Source: CAZGDB01 sp964524705 (lineage in GTDB: Bacteria; Pseudomonadota; Gammaproteobacteria; Berkiellales; Berkiellaceae). Taken from it: a stretch of DNA of 23,156 bases. Below are positions 1 to 6,733 of this stretch, in pieces. Where the stretch lies: the NCBI GenBank assembly GCA_964524705.1, contig CAZGDB010000023.1, positions 1 to 23,156 of the forward strand. The letters run 5' to 3'. A model generated the notes under the pieces. That model worked only from the letters and a program-made list of their open reading frames with translations, made no database searches and was not told where the DNA came from. Numbering within the stretch: the first letter of the stretch is position 1; the number at the start of each line of letters is the position of its first letter. Both the position numbers and the translations under genes were made by a program.

Positions 1-1341
1 TAAAATCTCCCATCGCGTAACTGTAGGCCCTGACACAAAACTACTAAAAAATGTATTCCCTAAAGCATAACTTAAGGCACCTGCGCCATTAGAGGCATAA
101 GGACGATAATACATATTCACCGTACCTGCGCCATTAATATGGGTACCGCTGGTCCCAATAATTGTGCCTTGACCGCCGGTATCTTGAGTAGTGCCTGTAC
201 TATCTGCACGTAAGTTTAAAGTACCCCCACTAGATACTGTAAACTGAGTTCCTGAACCAAAAACAATATTGTTAAACGCATTTAAGGTTAATACCTTAGC
301 CGTTGGAATCGTTAAACTCGCACTAATATTAATGTTACCCGTCCCAGGACCTGTTACTTCCGTTTCAACTGTGACATTGGTACCAGCCAGCGCTGTTGTA
401 ATCGCAGTAGCTGCAGCAGCATTTAATTCATAATCAGGGGGATCTAATAACCAAGTACCTGCTGTCCCATAGGTTGCACTGGCATCTACCGTAGCCCCTG
501 CGATATCCAATACCCCATGACTGGAGGTTTCTATAAAACCACCATTACCGCCTAATAAACCCGCTTTTGCTAAAATAACCCCATTCACTCGGGTTTCTAA
601 GTCTGAAAAAACAATCACCCGCCCACCATCTTCAACCCCATGACCAGAGGCATCTATAGTCCCGCCAATCCGTATAATGTCGCCATGTACTTCAACATTA
701 CGCGCTCCTATAACCCCTGACATATTAATCACACCCACTGAAGAAGAAACCGGAACAAACAACGTGCCATCCCCAAATACATCTGCATACATCCCAACCG
801 TACCACCGGCATTAATACGTCCGCTCACCGTAATACTGGGGGCCTTAAAAGTGACATCTCCACTGGCATTAATCACCCCTTCATGCATAATTGCACCATA
901 CCCTTGGGTATCTGCCACTAATCCTGCGACATCCACCTGACTACCGGGTCTAAAAAAGATACCGCTTGGGTTCATTAAATAGAGTTGTCCATTGGAAGAT
1001 ACACGCCCTAAAATCTCTGAAGGGTTATTCCCTACAACCTTATTAAGAGTAACTGAAGCGGCATCAGGGACTGTAAAAGCGGCATGCTCCCCAGGACCTA
1101 CACTAAAGGAATCCCAGTTAATAGAGGCACTAGCAGTAGATTGATTAATATTGGTATTTGCACCTTGATAGGTAACCGTTGCTTGGCCCGCTGTAACCAC
1201 ACCGCCCATAGGCTCTGCCCTAGCACTAATAGGGAGCCCTAAAGCGCTCAGCGACAAAAATGCCGCCGTTAATACCCCAAAACGACCTCGAGAACCTGAA
1301 GGCTTTTGAGTAGCCACAACCGCACAATCATGCGTATACAT
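1..1341 (-). CDS. Two-partner-secretion filamentous haemagglutinin-type adhesin, N-terminal part
   Basis: The reading frame is open from an ATG at 1341 to the left edge (447 residues seen, C-terminus missing). Residues 1-42 form a signal peptide: a basic stretch (about 13-20), a hydrophobic core and a likely cut after ISARA. Next comes a TPS/haemagglutination-activity domain (family TIGR01901/Haemagg_act) with INWDSFSVGPGE, then SSNGQLYLMNPSGIFF with NPSG at 124-127, then GSQVDVAGLVADT. Further on are GGFIETSS and GTWLLDP at 295-301, motifs I know from large exported haemagglutinins. Proteins of this family are exported by Sec, cross the outer membrane through a TpsB pore and fold as a beta-helix on the cell surface; no TpsB gene is in this window. 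The ATG at 1345 opens into a stop after five codons, so 1341 is the start, preceded by AAAGGAAAG. The gene follows the lipid A operon on the same strand. Confidence 0.9.
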   Translation of the reverse strand, partial: MYTHDCAVVATQKPSGSRGRFGVLTAAFLSLSALGLPISARAEPMGGVVTAGQATVTYQGANTNINQSTASASINWDSFSVGPGEHAAFTVPDAASVTLNKVVGNNPSEILGRVSSNGQLYLMNPSGIFFRPGSQVDVAGLVADTQGYGAIMHEGVINASGDVTFKAPSITVSGRINAGGTVGMYADVFGDGTLFVPVSSSVGVINMSGVIGARNVEVHGDIIRIGGTIDASGHGVEDGGRVIVFSDLETRVNGVILAKAGLLGGNGGFIETSSHGVLDIAGATVDASATYGTAGTWLLDPPDYELNAAAATAITTALAGTNVTVETEVTGPGTGNINISASLTIPTAKVLTLNAFNNIVFGSGTQFTVSSGGTLNLRADSTGTTQDTGGQGTIIGTSGTHINGAGTVNMYYRPYASNGAGALSYALGNTFFSSFVSGPTVTRWEIL

Positions 1342-1349
1342 ACATCTTT

Positions 1350-1388
1350 CCTTTTACAGAGCCCATACAACTTATGGACTGTAAAAGG
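1350..1388 (-). promoter_or_regulatory. Leader hairpin covering part of the adhesin ribosome binding site
   Basis: CCTTTTACAG (1350-1359) and CTGTAAAAGG (1379-1388) are perfect 10-bp arms. Inside them CCATA (1363-1367) pairs with TATGG (1373-1377) around the 5-nt loop CAACT, with a small asymmetric internal loop. Read as mRNA on the minus strand, the proximal arm ends in AAAAGG, which is the first half of the Shine-Dalgarno sequence, and the ATG follows 8 nt later. There is no T-run on either side, so it is not a standard intrinsic terminator. A structure of this kind could limit translation of the adhesin, for example as a thermosensor or protein-binding site; that role is inferred. Confidence 0.55.
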
Positions 1389-1435
1389 AACACTTGGTTC
1401 ATACCTGGGAGAGTAAATTTTTTAATTTTGAATAT

Positions 1436-1939
1436 TTATACCGTTAAAGGTTTACTACACAACATGCCATAAAAAGCCTGACAGCCTTCTAGCGTAAGCT
1501 GCAACACTGCTTCAAAATCTGCCATTCCACCATAATAAGGATCCGGCACCTGTGGGTCTTCTTCGCGCCCTGGTAAATAGGATAAAAATAATTTAACAAC
1601 TGCAGTCGTGTTATGAGGTTGGATTGATTTTAGCGCCTCAAAGACACTCAAATCAGCTGCCAAGATATAATCAAAGTTGGTAAAATCACGTGCCTGTATT
1701 TTACGAGCTTTTTGTTGACTGATGTCTATACCGTATTCCGCAGCAATTTGTTGTGCTCTAATATCCGGTGCTTCCCCAACATGATAGCCTTCCACACCTG
1801 CCGAATCGATCAAAAAATTTGTTTTTTGCCCTTGCTCTGCCACTAACGATTCAAACACCCCTTGCGCCAAAGGCGAGCGACAAATATTGCCTAAACACAC
1901 AAAAAGTACGCGTGTTATGCTGGGTTGAGTTGCATCCAT
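1436..1939 (-). CDS. Low-molecular-weight protein tyrosine phosphatase
   Basis: A 167-residue protein of the LMW-PTP family. The N-terminal P-loop VLFVCLGNICRSP contains the C-X5-R signature (Cys15 nucleophile, Arg21 binding the phosphate), and a late DPYYGG supplies the general acid Asp133. Members dephosphorylate phosphotyrosine; in bacteria they often act with a tyrosine kinase in polysaccharide export (Wzb type), and some pathogens secrete them into host cells. The frame is open further upstream to about 2002, but I chose the ATG at 1939: it places the P-loop at residues 11-23, normal for the family. This start overlaps the 3' end of kdsB by 25 nt, which suggests translational coupling. 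No tyrosine kinase gene is visible here, so the substrate is unknown. Confidence 0.9.
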   Translation of the reverse strand: MDATQPSITRVLFVCLGNICRSPLAQGVFESLVAEQGQKTNFLIDSAGVEGYHVGEAPDIRAQQIAAEYGIDISQQKARKIQARDFTNFDYILAADLSVFEALKSIQPHNTTAVVKLFLSYLPGREEDPQVPDPYYGGMADFEAVLQLTLEGCQAFYGMLCSKPLTV

Positions 1940-2652
1940 GTTTCTACCGCCTGTATATCTGAGGGAACATCCACAGCGGGGCCTCCCATTAAGGGGGCAC
2001 ACGCCAATTGTATTTTAAAAGCGTGCCATAAAAATCGCAGTTGTTCTAGCATTTCGAGATCTTCAAGCAAGGAAGGTCCTTGTTCCATAAACGCTTCTAG
2101 GGCTGAGACTCTATACGCATAGAGTCCTATATGGCGTTTTACACTTTTAAATACCGCAGGCGCTCTGTGGTAAGGGATAGGTGCGCGACTAAAATACAGA
2201 GCTTGCTCGTACTTATCAAGCACTACCTTCACTACATTGGGGTCATGATACGCATGTTCGTCAGTCAGTTCACTATAGAGCGTAGCAACACTAGCTTGGC
2301 TCTTTTCTAATACTGTCGCTAAGTACTGAATATTAAAAAAAGGAATTGTAGGTTCGTCCCCCTGAACATTCACAACAATGGTATCAGGCGCCCACTTTAA
2401 TAGTCTGACAACTTCCACAATTCTTTCTGTCCCACTATTACAGTTCGCCGAGGTCATGACCCCTTGCGCCCCCATAGCATTGGCAAGCTCTAGAATACGA
2501 ATATCATCGGTTGCCACATATACACCTGCTGCACCACTGGCTTTAGCTTGTTGGATCACATGTGCCAACATGGGCATCCCTGCAATTTCTGCTAAGGGTT
2601 TACCGGGAAAACGACTGGAGGCAAAACGTGCGGGAATGACTACTTGGAACAT
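1915..2652 (-). CDS. kdsB: 3-deoxy-manno-octulosonate cytidylyltransferase (CMP-KDO synthetase)
   Basis: A 245-residue cytoplasmic enzyme, the usual length for KdsB. It activates KDO with CTP to give CMP-KDO and pyrophosphate, the donor for the inner-core sugars added to lipid A. The nucleotidyltransferase motif IPARFASSRFPGKPL is at residues 6-20; NVQGDEP (metal and nucleotide binding), YFSRAPIPY and HIGLYAYR follow in the expected order. The start at 2652 overlaps the end of ycaR by 13 nt and has AAGAGA about 9 nt upstream. The 3' end overlaps the phosphatase gene. Placement next to ycaR and lpxK matches the E. coli arrangement and supports the assignment. Confidence 0.97.
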   Translation of the reverse strand: MFQVVIPARFASSRFPGKPLAEIAGMPMLAHVIQQAKASGAAGVYVATDDIRILELANAMGAQGVMTSANCNSGTERIVEVVRLLKWAPDTIVVNVQGDEPTIPFFNIQYLATVLEKSQASVATLYSELTDEHAYHDPNVVKVVLDKYEQALYFSRAPIPYHRAPAVFKSVKRHIGLYAYRVSALEAFMEQGPSLLEDLEMLEQLRFLWHAFKIQLACAPLMGGPAVDVPSDIQAVETWMQLNPA

Positions 2653-2831
2653 GCATCAATCTCTTCTAAAGTTAAGGTACGGGCCTCATCTACCAACATC
2701 ACAGGAATATCTTCGCGTATAGGGTAGGCAATGCGGTCAGCTTTACAAATGAGTTCTTGTTGCTCACGTTGATAATATAAGCTTTGTTTACATAAGGGGC
2801 AGGCTAAAATATCTAATAATCGCATATCCAT
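2640..2831 (-). CDS. ycaR: YcaR-like Trm112/UPF0434 family small protein
   Basis: A 63-residue protein that matches E. coli YcaR closely along its length: RLLDILACPLC at the N-terminus, QELICKADRIAYPI in the middle and IPVMLVDEAR near the end. CPLC (Cys11, Cys14) and Cys29 are visible. The family is related to the zinc-ribbon Trm112, but the set of four metal ligands is incomplete here. In eukaryotes Trm112 activates methyltransferases; the job of bacterial YcaR between lpxK and kdsB is not known to me. The gene starts 4 nt after lpxK, with GGAAG upstream, and overlaps kdsB, so the three are almost certainly cotranscribed. An ATG at codon 3 is a possible alternative start. Confidence 0.92.
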   Translation of the reverse strand: MDMRLLDILACPLCKQSLYYQREQQELICKADRIAYPIREDIPVMLVDEARTLTLEEIDACSK

Positions 2832-2835
2832 ATTG

Positions 2836-3819
2836 TTAAACTTCCATTACTGCGTTAATACGGTTTAATAAGCTTTGTGGGACTTTCACTTGAATAGGCA
2901 GATACCAGGCTTTTTCTAATCCTAGGTGGGTACATTTCACAGCATCTTTGTGAGTCATAATGATAGGAGCGCCATGCATAGCTGCAAAATCTGCTTTAGT
3001 GAAGGTTGCATGATCTACAAAGGGGTGGCGCACTACATTCATTCCAAAGTTTGTTAGCATCCCAAAAAAATCCTCCGGGTACCCTATTCCACAGACTGCA
3101 TGTACCGTATGTCCTGCCAATTGGTCCACCGCTAAGGTGAGTCCTGGATGGGAGACACTATGCAATACAGGCAAAGGTTGTTTATGAACCCATAATGCCC
3201 CTGGTACTGGTGCACCATAGGATACAACGACTTCTCCTGATTTTACTTGATAAGGTTCTCTCCAGGGCCCTACCGGCAAAACATAACGATTGTGGGGCAA
3301 TTGGCGAGGAAAGACAAGGACAGCTAAGTGTGGTTTTACAGCGGGTTGTTGGAGGCCATCATCGGATATTAACAGGGAAACATCTTTGACTAAGGGTAAT
3401 ACTTTATGCAGATGACGTGCCACATAGACCGTATGGCCTGCTTGGTAATACAACCAGGCTTCATCACCCACTTGGGTTTGGGTGTGTTCAGAGGTTACAA
3501 GGTAATTCCCCCTCAACGTTCCCCCATAACCTTTACAGCAGATAGCAACAGACTTTTGTTGATTTTGCAACTCACTAGCAAGTGCCATAATCAGAGGGGT
3601 TTTACCAGTTCCGCCCACTAAACGATTACCCACGATAATCAGTGGTATAGGTGATTTTTGCGCATGACGCAATTTCAAGCGATAAGGTAAATGACGAAAA
3701 AATCCCAATAATTTATAAACCCCAGACAAAGGCAGGCACAGGACCCTAGCGCCGGGGGTTTCCCACCAGCCTTGGGTCCAATACCAAAACAAATTATGCT
3801 GTAATGTTCGTAGTTTCAT
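2836..3819 (-). CDS. lpxK: Tetraacyldisaccharide 4'-kinase
   Basis: A 327-residue membrane-associated kinase that phosphorylates the 4' position of the tetraacyldisaccharide-1-phosphate to form lipid IVA, the sixth step of the Raetz pathway. It has the LpxK P-loop VGNRLVGGTGKTPL (residues 63-76), then ISDDGLQQP, the family's conserved D-D-G-Q-Q region, and MTHKDAVKC near the C-terminus. The N-terminal part contains the hydrophobic, basic segment by which LpxK sits on the inner membrane. The usual LpxK P-loop begins GNLTVGGTGKTP, so the Arg-Leu pair here is a small variation. The ATG at 3819 overlaps msbA by 26 nt with no clear Shine-Dalgarno sequence, which points to coupling with msbA. Confidence 0.96.
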   Translation of the reverse strand: MKLRTLQHNLFWYWTQGWWETPGARVLCLPLSGVYKLLGFFRHLPYRLKLRHAQKSPIPLIIVGNRLVGGTGKTPLIMALASELQNQQKSVAICCKGYGGTLRGNYLVTSEHTQTQVGDEAWLYYQAGHTVYVARHLHKVLPLVKDVSLLISDDGLQQPAVKPHLAVLVFPRQLPHNRYVLPVGPWREPYQVKSGEVVVSYGAPVPGALWVHKQPLPVLHSVSHPGLTLAVDQLAGHTVHAVCGIGYPEDFFGMLTNFGMNVVRHPFVDHATFTKADFAAMHGAPIIMTHKDAVKCTHLGLEKAWYLPIQVKVPQSLLNRINAVMEV

Positions 3820-5566
3820 GAGAATTTTGTATTTGTGCTGCTACAAGTCTAGCATAGGCTGGGTTGTGCTGCATAAGCGTTGCATGTGGCCCCATGCCTA
3901 CGACCTTCCCATGCTCTAGCACCACAATAGAATCAGCCTTTTCAATCGTTGAAAGACGATGCGCAATCACTAAAGTGGTGGAACGTTGGATTAGATTATC
4001 CAGTGCCACCTGAATATGTCGTTCAGAGACGGTATCTAGGGCACTGGTGGCCTCATCTAAGATTAAGATAGGTGCATTTTTAAGGATTGCCCTAGCAATT
4101 GCCAAACGTTGACGTTGACCGCCAGACAGGCGTACTCCATTTTCTCCGATCAAGGTCAATAAACCATTGGGTAGAGCTTCCACAAACTCCGCAGCATGCG
4201 CAAAATGTAATGCTTCCCAAATCTTTTCAGGTTCAATATTAGGTAAGCCATAAGCAACGTTATAGGCAATGGTATTATTAAATAAAGTAACGTGCTGAGA
4301 CACCATTGAAATTTGTGACCGTAGAGCCTGCAAGCTCAAACTTGTGATCGGAGTGCCATCAATACAAATACGTCCTTCTTGATAATTATAAAATCGAGGA
4401 ATCAAATGTGCCAGCGTTGTTTTACCCGCGCCAGAAGTCCCGACGAGAGCAACCATCTTACGCTGTGGAATGGTAAAGCTGACATGATCTAGCGCCCATT
4501 CTTGTTTTTCAGGATAGACAAAGCACACCTCTTCAAAACGAATTTCTCCTGCAACACGGGTACACTCTGTGCTTCCTTCATCGATTTCTGTAGGTTCAGC
4601 CAATAATTCAAAAATACTGCTCGCCCCTGCTATCCCACGTTGTACAACCCCATTCACACGCGTGATTTGTTTAATGGGTCTTAAAATAGCGAGCATCGCA
4701 GCCACCATAGCGGCAAAAGCCCCAGGGGTTATCCCCATCCATTCCGCATTACGGGTTGCTAAATATAACGTCAAGGCTAAACAGGTTGCCCCTACCATCT
4801 GTACAGCTGGCACGCTAAAGGCTGAGGTTGCAATCACTTTCATTTCTTGTCGTCGATTATTTTGAACCGCACTTTCAAAACGATCAAATTCACGCTGTTG
4901 TCCACCAAAAATTTTGATTTCCTTATTAGCAGAAATCAGTTCTTCAGCGATTTGCGTCACATCGCCCATAGAGCCTTGTACACGCGTATTAATCTTTCTT
5001 AAACGCTTAGAAGCGTTATGTAACAAAAAAGCCATAATTGGTGTGGATACCAAAAACAAGACCGTCAACCACAGATTGATAGACAACATAACCAATAAAA
5101 AACCAATCGTCGTAAACCCTTCACGCACAATAATGGTTAAGGCTTCCGTACTTGCCCCTGCAACCTGTTCAGTATTGTAAGTCAGTTTAGAGAGCAACTC
5201 CCCAGAAGAGGTTTTATCAAAATAAGTAGTGGGTAATTTTAAGATTTTTGCAAACAGTTGACGTCTAAATTCCATGACGACATTACGCCCAACCCAGCCA
5301 ATACAGTAGCCAGATAAAATGCCGGCTATAGACCGTACCACAAAGATCCCAAAAATCATGGCTGGGATCCAACGTACAAATACAGGATCTTCCCCGGTAA
5401 ACCCTTTATCTAACAAAGGTTCCAGGAACTTAACCATAGAAGCATCCACCAAGCCGTATAACAGGTTGCCTAAGATAGCCAACGCAAAAACGAGCTTATA
5501 GGGGCGCACATACCCTAATAGACGACGATAAACTTGTCCGGTAGACATATATTCTTTGTTATTCAA
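3794..5566 (-). CDS. msbA: Lipid A export ATP-binding/permease protein MsbA
   Basis: A 590-residue half-transporter with an N-terminal six-helix ABC membrane domain (about 20-320) and a C-terminal ATPase. Walker A GTSGAGKTT is at 376-384, the ABC signature LSGGQ at 480-484, Walker B ILILDE ending at Glu505, and the switch histidine (VIAHR) at 536. MsbA homodimers flip core-lipid A across the inner membrane. The start at 5566 is TTG, not ATG. The next in-frame ATG is at 5548, but the TTG start gives a leader of the same length as E. coli MsbA (N-N-K-E-Y-M-S-T-G-Q against H-N-D-K-D-L-S-T-W-Q), so I prefer it. It heads the operon and overlaps lpxK by 26 nt. Confidence 0.96.
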   Translation of the reverse strand: MNNKEYMSTGQVYRRLLGYVRPYKLVFALAILGNLLYGLVDASMVKFLEPLLDKGFTGEDPVFVRWIPAMIFGIFVVRSIAGILSGYCIGWVGRNVVMEFRRQLFAKILKLPTTYFDKTSSGELLSKLTYNTEQVAGASTEALTIIVREGFTTIGFLLVMLSINLWLTVLFLVSTPIMAFLLHNASKRLRKINTRVQGSMGDVTQIAEELISANKEIKIFGGQQREFDRFESAVQNNRRQEMKVIATSAFSVPAVQMVGATCLALTLYLATRNAEWMGITPGAFAAMVAAMLAILRPIKQITRVNGVVQRGIAGASSIFELLAEPTEIDEGSTECTRVAGEIRFEEVCFVYPEKQEWALDHVSFTIPQRKMVALVGTSGAGKTTLAHLIPRFYNYQEGRICIDGTPITSLSLQALRSQISMVSQHVTLFNNTIAYNVAYGLPNIEPEKIWEALHFAHAAEFVEALPNGLLTLIGENGVRLSGGQRQRLAIARAILKNAPILILDEATSALDTVSERHIQVALDNLIQRSTTLVIAHRLSTIEKADSIVVLEHGKVVGMGPHATLMQHNPAYARLVAAQIQNSHETTNITA

Positions 5567-5603
5567 CTTAATTAATCTCGAATAGCAACCGCTGCAAGGC
5601 TTG

Positions 5604-5609
5604 ATTATA
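5604..5609 (-). promoter_or_regulatory. Candidate -10 box for the msbA operon
   Basis: A perfect TATAAT on the minus strand, 38 nt before the TTG start of msbA, in the 182-bp region between msbA and the divergent ankyrin gene. No good -35 lies 16-18 bp upstream (TTATTT is the best at 17 bp), so the promoter may be weak or activator-dependent. Confidence 0.45.
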
Positions 5610-5669
5610 ACAGAGAATCACCTTAAAAATAATAATGTTGTGTAGCTAACCTTAAAAAAAACAAATACG

Positions 5670-5713
5670 TTAGTTAATAAACTATTGATGAGAATACATA
5701 TAAATGGTATACT
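5670..5713 (+). promoter_or_regulatory. Promoter with an upstream palindromic element, F-box ankyrin gene
   Basis: -35 TTGATG (5685-5690), 17-bp spacer, -10 TATACT (5708-5713), start codon 35 nt further on. Directly upstream and running into the -35 is a 21-bp element (5670-5690) containing the perfect inverted repeat TAGTT-AATA-AACTA (5671-5684). The same element, with 3 mismatches, sits at the same place in front of the next gene, so it may be an operator or activator site. The ribosome binding site is AAAGAGA at 5737-5743. Confidence 0.6.
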
Positions 5714-5748
5714 CCCCTTAAGAAAAATAATAAAACAAAGAGACAACT

Positions 5749-6546
5749 ATGGCTTTCCCTTACCGTGATTTACCGACACAGATAATCCTGAAATTTCTGT
5801 CTACAGATAACCGAGCTGCTTTACTCAAAACAACCCCCACGACCGCCATCTGGAATTTTTTAGAATTAGAGGCCCCACTTGAAGTGATTAGATATGCCTT
5901 CGAAAAAGAAGGTCAAAATATTAATCTAACAGATCGCAAAGCCGACACTGGAGATACCTTTTTACATTTTGTCGTCCGTCAACATAATCTCAATCTTGTG
6001 GAGTATTTTGCAAGTCTTATTGATGCCAATACAACAAATGATTTAAATGAAACTCCATTATCGCTTGCGGTGAGCAATCAATATCATGATCTGATTTTTC
6101 CACTAAGCTTCCTCTCTAGCGTTGAAGAATTTGACTTAAATATCAAAAATTTTTCTAATGGGAATACTGCCCTACATTTTGCAATCCTGAACAATGCCTA
6201 TCACACTGTATGTAGTCTCCTCTTTGCAGGAGCAAATGCAGAAATAAAAAACACAAAGGGTATCACCCCTCTACATTTTGCAATTCAACAGGGGAATATC
6301 GAAATAGTAAAAAAGCTACTTGAAAATGTGGATCCTAATACTCAAAGTGCTGGTGCCACACCACTCTATTGGGCTACAGTGATTTATAATCATCCTGAAA
6401 TTGCAGCACTATTAAGAGGAAAAGGTGCTACAGAGACATTCACCACCACCCCGAATTACCTGCCTTCAAGCGGCTTAGTATTCGGTAGTACAAAACAATG
6501 CTTAGCGCCCACACAAGCCCCATCCCTCCTCCTCAAAAATACCTAA
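5749..6546 (+). CDS. F-box and ankyrin-repeat protein (putative host-directed effector)
   Basis: A 265-residue protein with no signal peptide. Residues 8-37 fit an F-box: counting L of the Leu-Pro pair as 0, L-P at 0-1, I-I-L at 4-6, F at 8, L-L-K at 17-19 and W at 27 fall exactly where human SKP2 has L-P, L-L-L, I, L-L-K and W. Two core positions (12 and 23) are poor matches. Residues about 62-230 hold roughly five ankyrin repeats, the clearest with GNTALHFAIL (138-147) and ITPLHFAIQQGN (172-183). The tail from 231 is Pro/Ser/Thr-rich. F-boxes bind SKP1 in eukaryotic SCF ubiquitin ligases, and F-box/ankyrin proteins such as Legionella AnkB are known effectors. Unlike AnkB there is no C-terminal CaaX box. 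It has its own promoter and is divergent from msbA. The F-box call is from pattern only. Confidence 0.8.
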   Translation: MAFPYRDLPTQIILKFLSTDNRAALLKTTPTTAIWNFLELEAPLEVIRYAFEKEGQNINLTDRKADTGDTFLHFVVRQHNLNLVEYFASLIDANTTNDLNETPLSLAVSNQYHDLIFPLSFLSSVEEFDLNIKNFSNGNTALHFAILNNAYHTVCSLLFAGANAEIKNTKGITPLHFAIQQGNIEIVKKLLENVDPNTQSAGATPLYWATVIYNHPEIAALLRGKGATETFTTTPNYLPSSGLVFGSTKQCLAPTQAPSLLLKNT

Positions 6547-6558
6547 ATTCTGCCCCCC

Positions 6559-6584
6559 CACCATCAGCATACCCGCTGATGGTG
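6559..6584 (+). terminator. Strong hairpin after the F-box ankyrin gene
   Basis: CACCATCAGC (6559-6568) and GCTGATGGTG (6575-6584) form a perfect 10-bp stem with a 6-nt loop, 13 nt after the stop codon. Flanking C-run and G-run could lengthen the stem with a bulge. There is no T-run after it, so it may act as a 3'-end-stabilising hairpin rather than an intrinsic terminator. Confidence 0.4.
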
Positions 6585-6656
6585 AGAGGGGTGTACTGAT
6601 TCCTTATGTAAAAAAGTTAGTTTTTGTACTTATGCCTATCAAAAAAACGATATAGG

Positions 6657-6700
6657 TTAGTCAAAAAACTATTTATGCGTTTATCCCTCTCTGATACAAT
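6657..6700 (+). promoter_or_regulatory. Promoter with the shared 21-bp element, second ankyrin gene
   Basis: The element at 6657-6677 matches 18 of 21 positions of the one at 5670-5690 and, as there, its last six bases (TTTATG) take the -35 position. A 17-bp spacer leads to -10 TACAAT (6695-6700), and the start codon follows 33 nt later. One arm of the palindrome has a mismatch (TAGTC in place of TAGTT). The rest of the 187-bp intergenic region has only AT-rich sequence. Confidence 0.55.
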
Positions 6701-6733
6701 GCCCCTCTATCATTATTCTCTAGGAGCCCTCTT

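Noticed and set aside
677..940. 87-codon open frame on the plus strand opposite the adhesin
   Set aside because: Thr/Pro-rich translation is the mirror of the adhesin's biased codons; no start signals.
1350..1388. Hairpin read as a terminator of the lipid A operon
   Set aside because: No T-run on either strand, and it lies directly on the adhesin ribosome binding site.
6432..6546. CaaX prenylation motif at the end of the F-box protein, as in Legionella AnkB
   Set aside because: The protein ends in LLLKNT; its only tail cysteine is far from the C-terminus.
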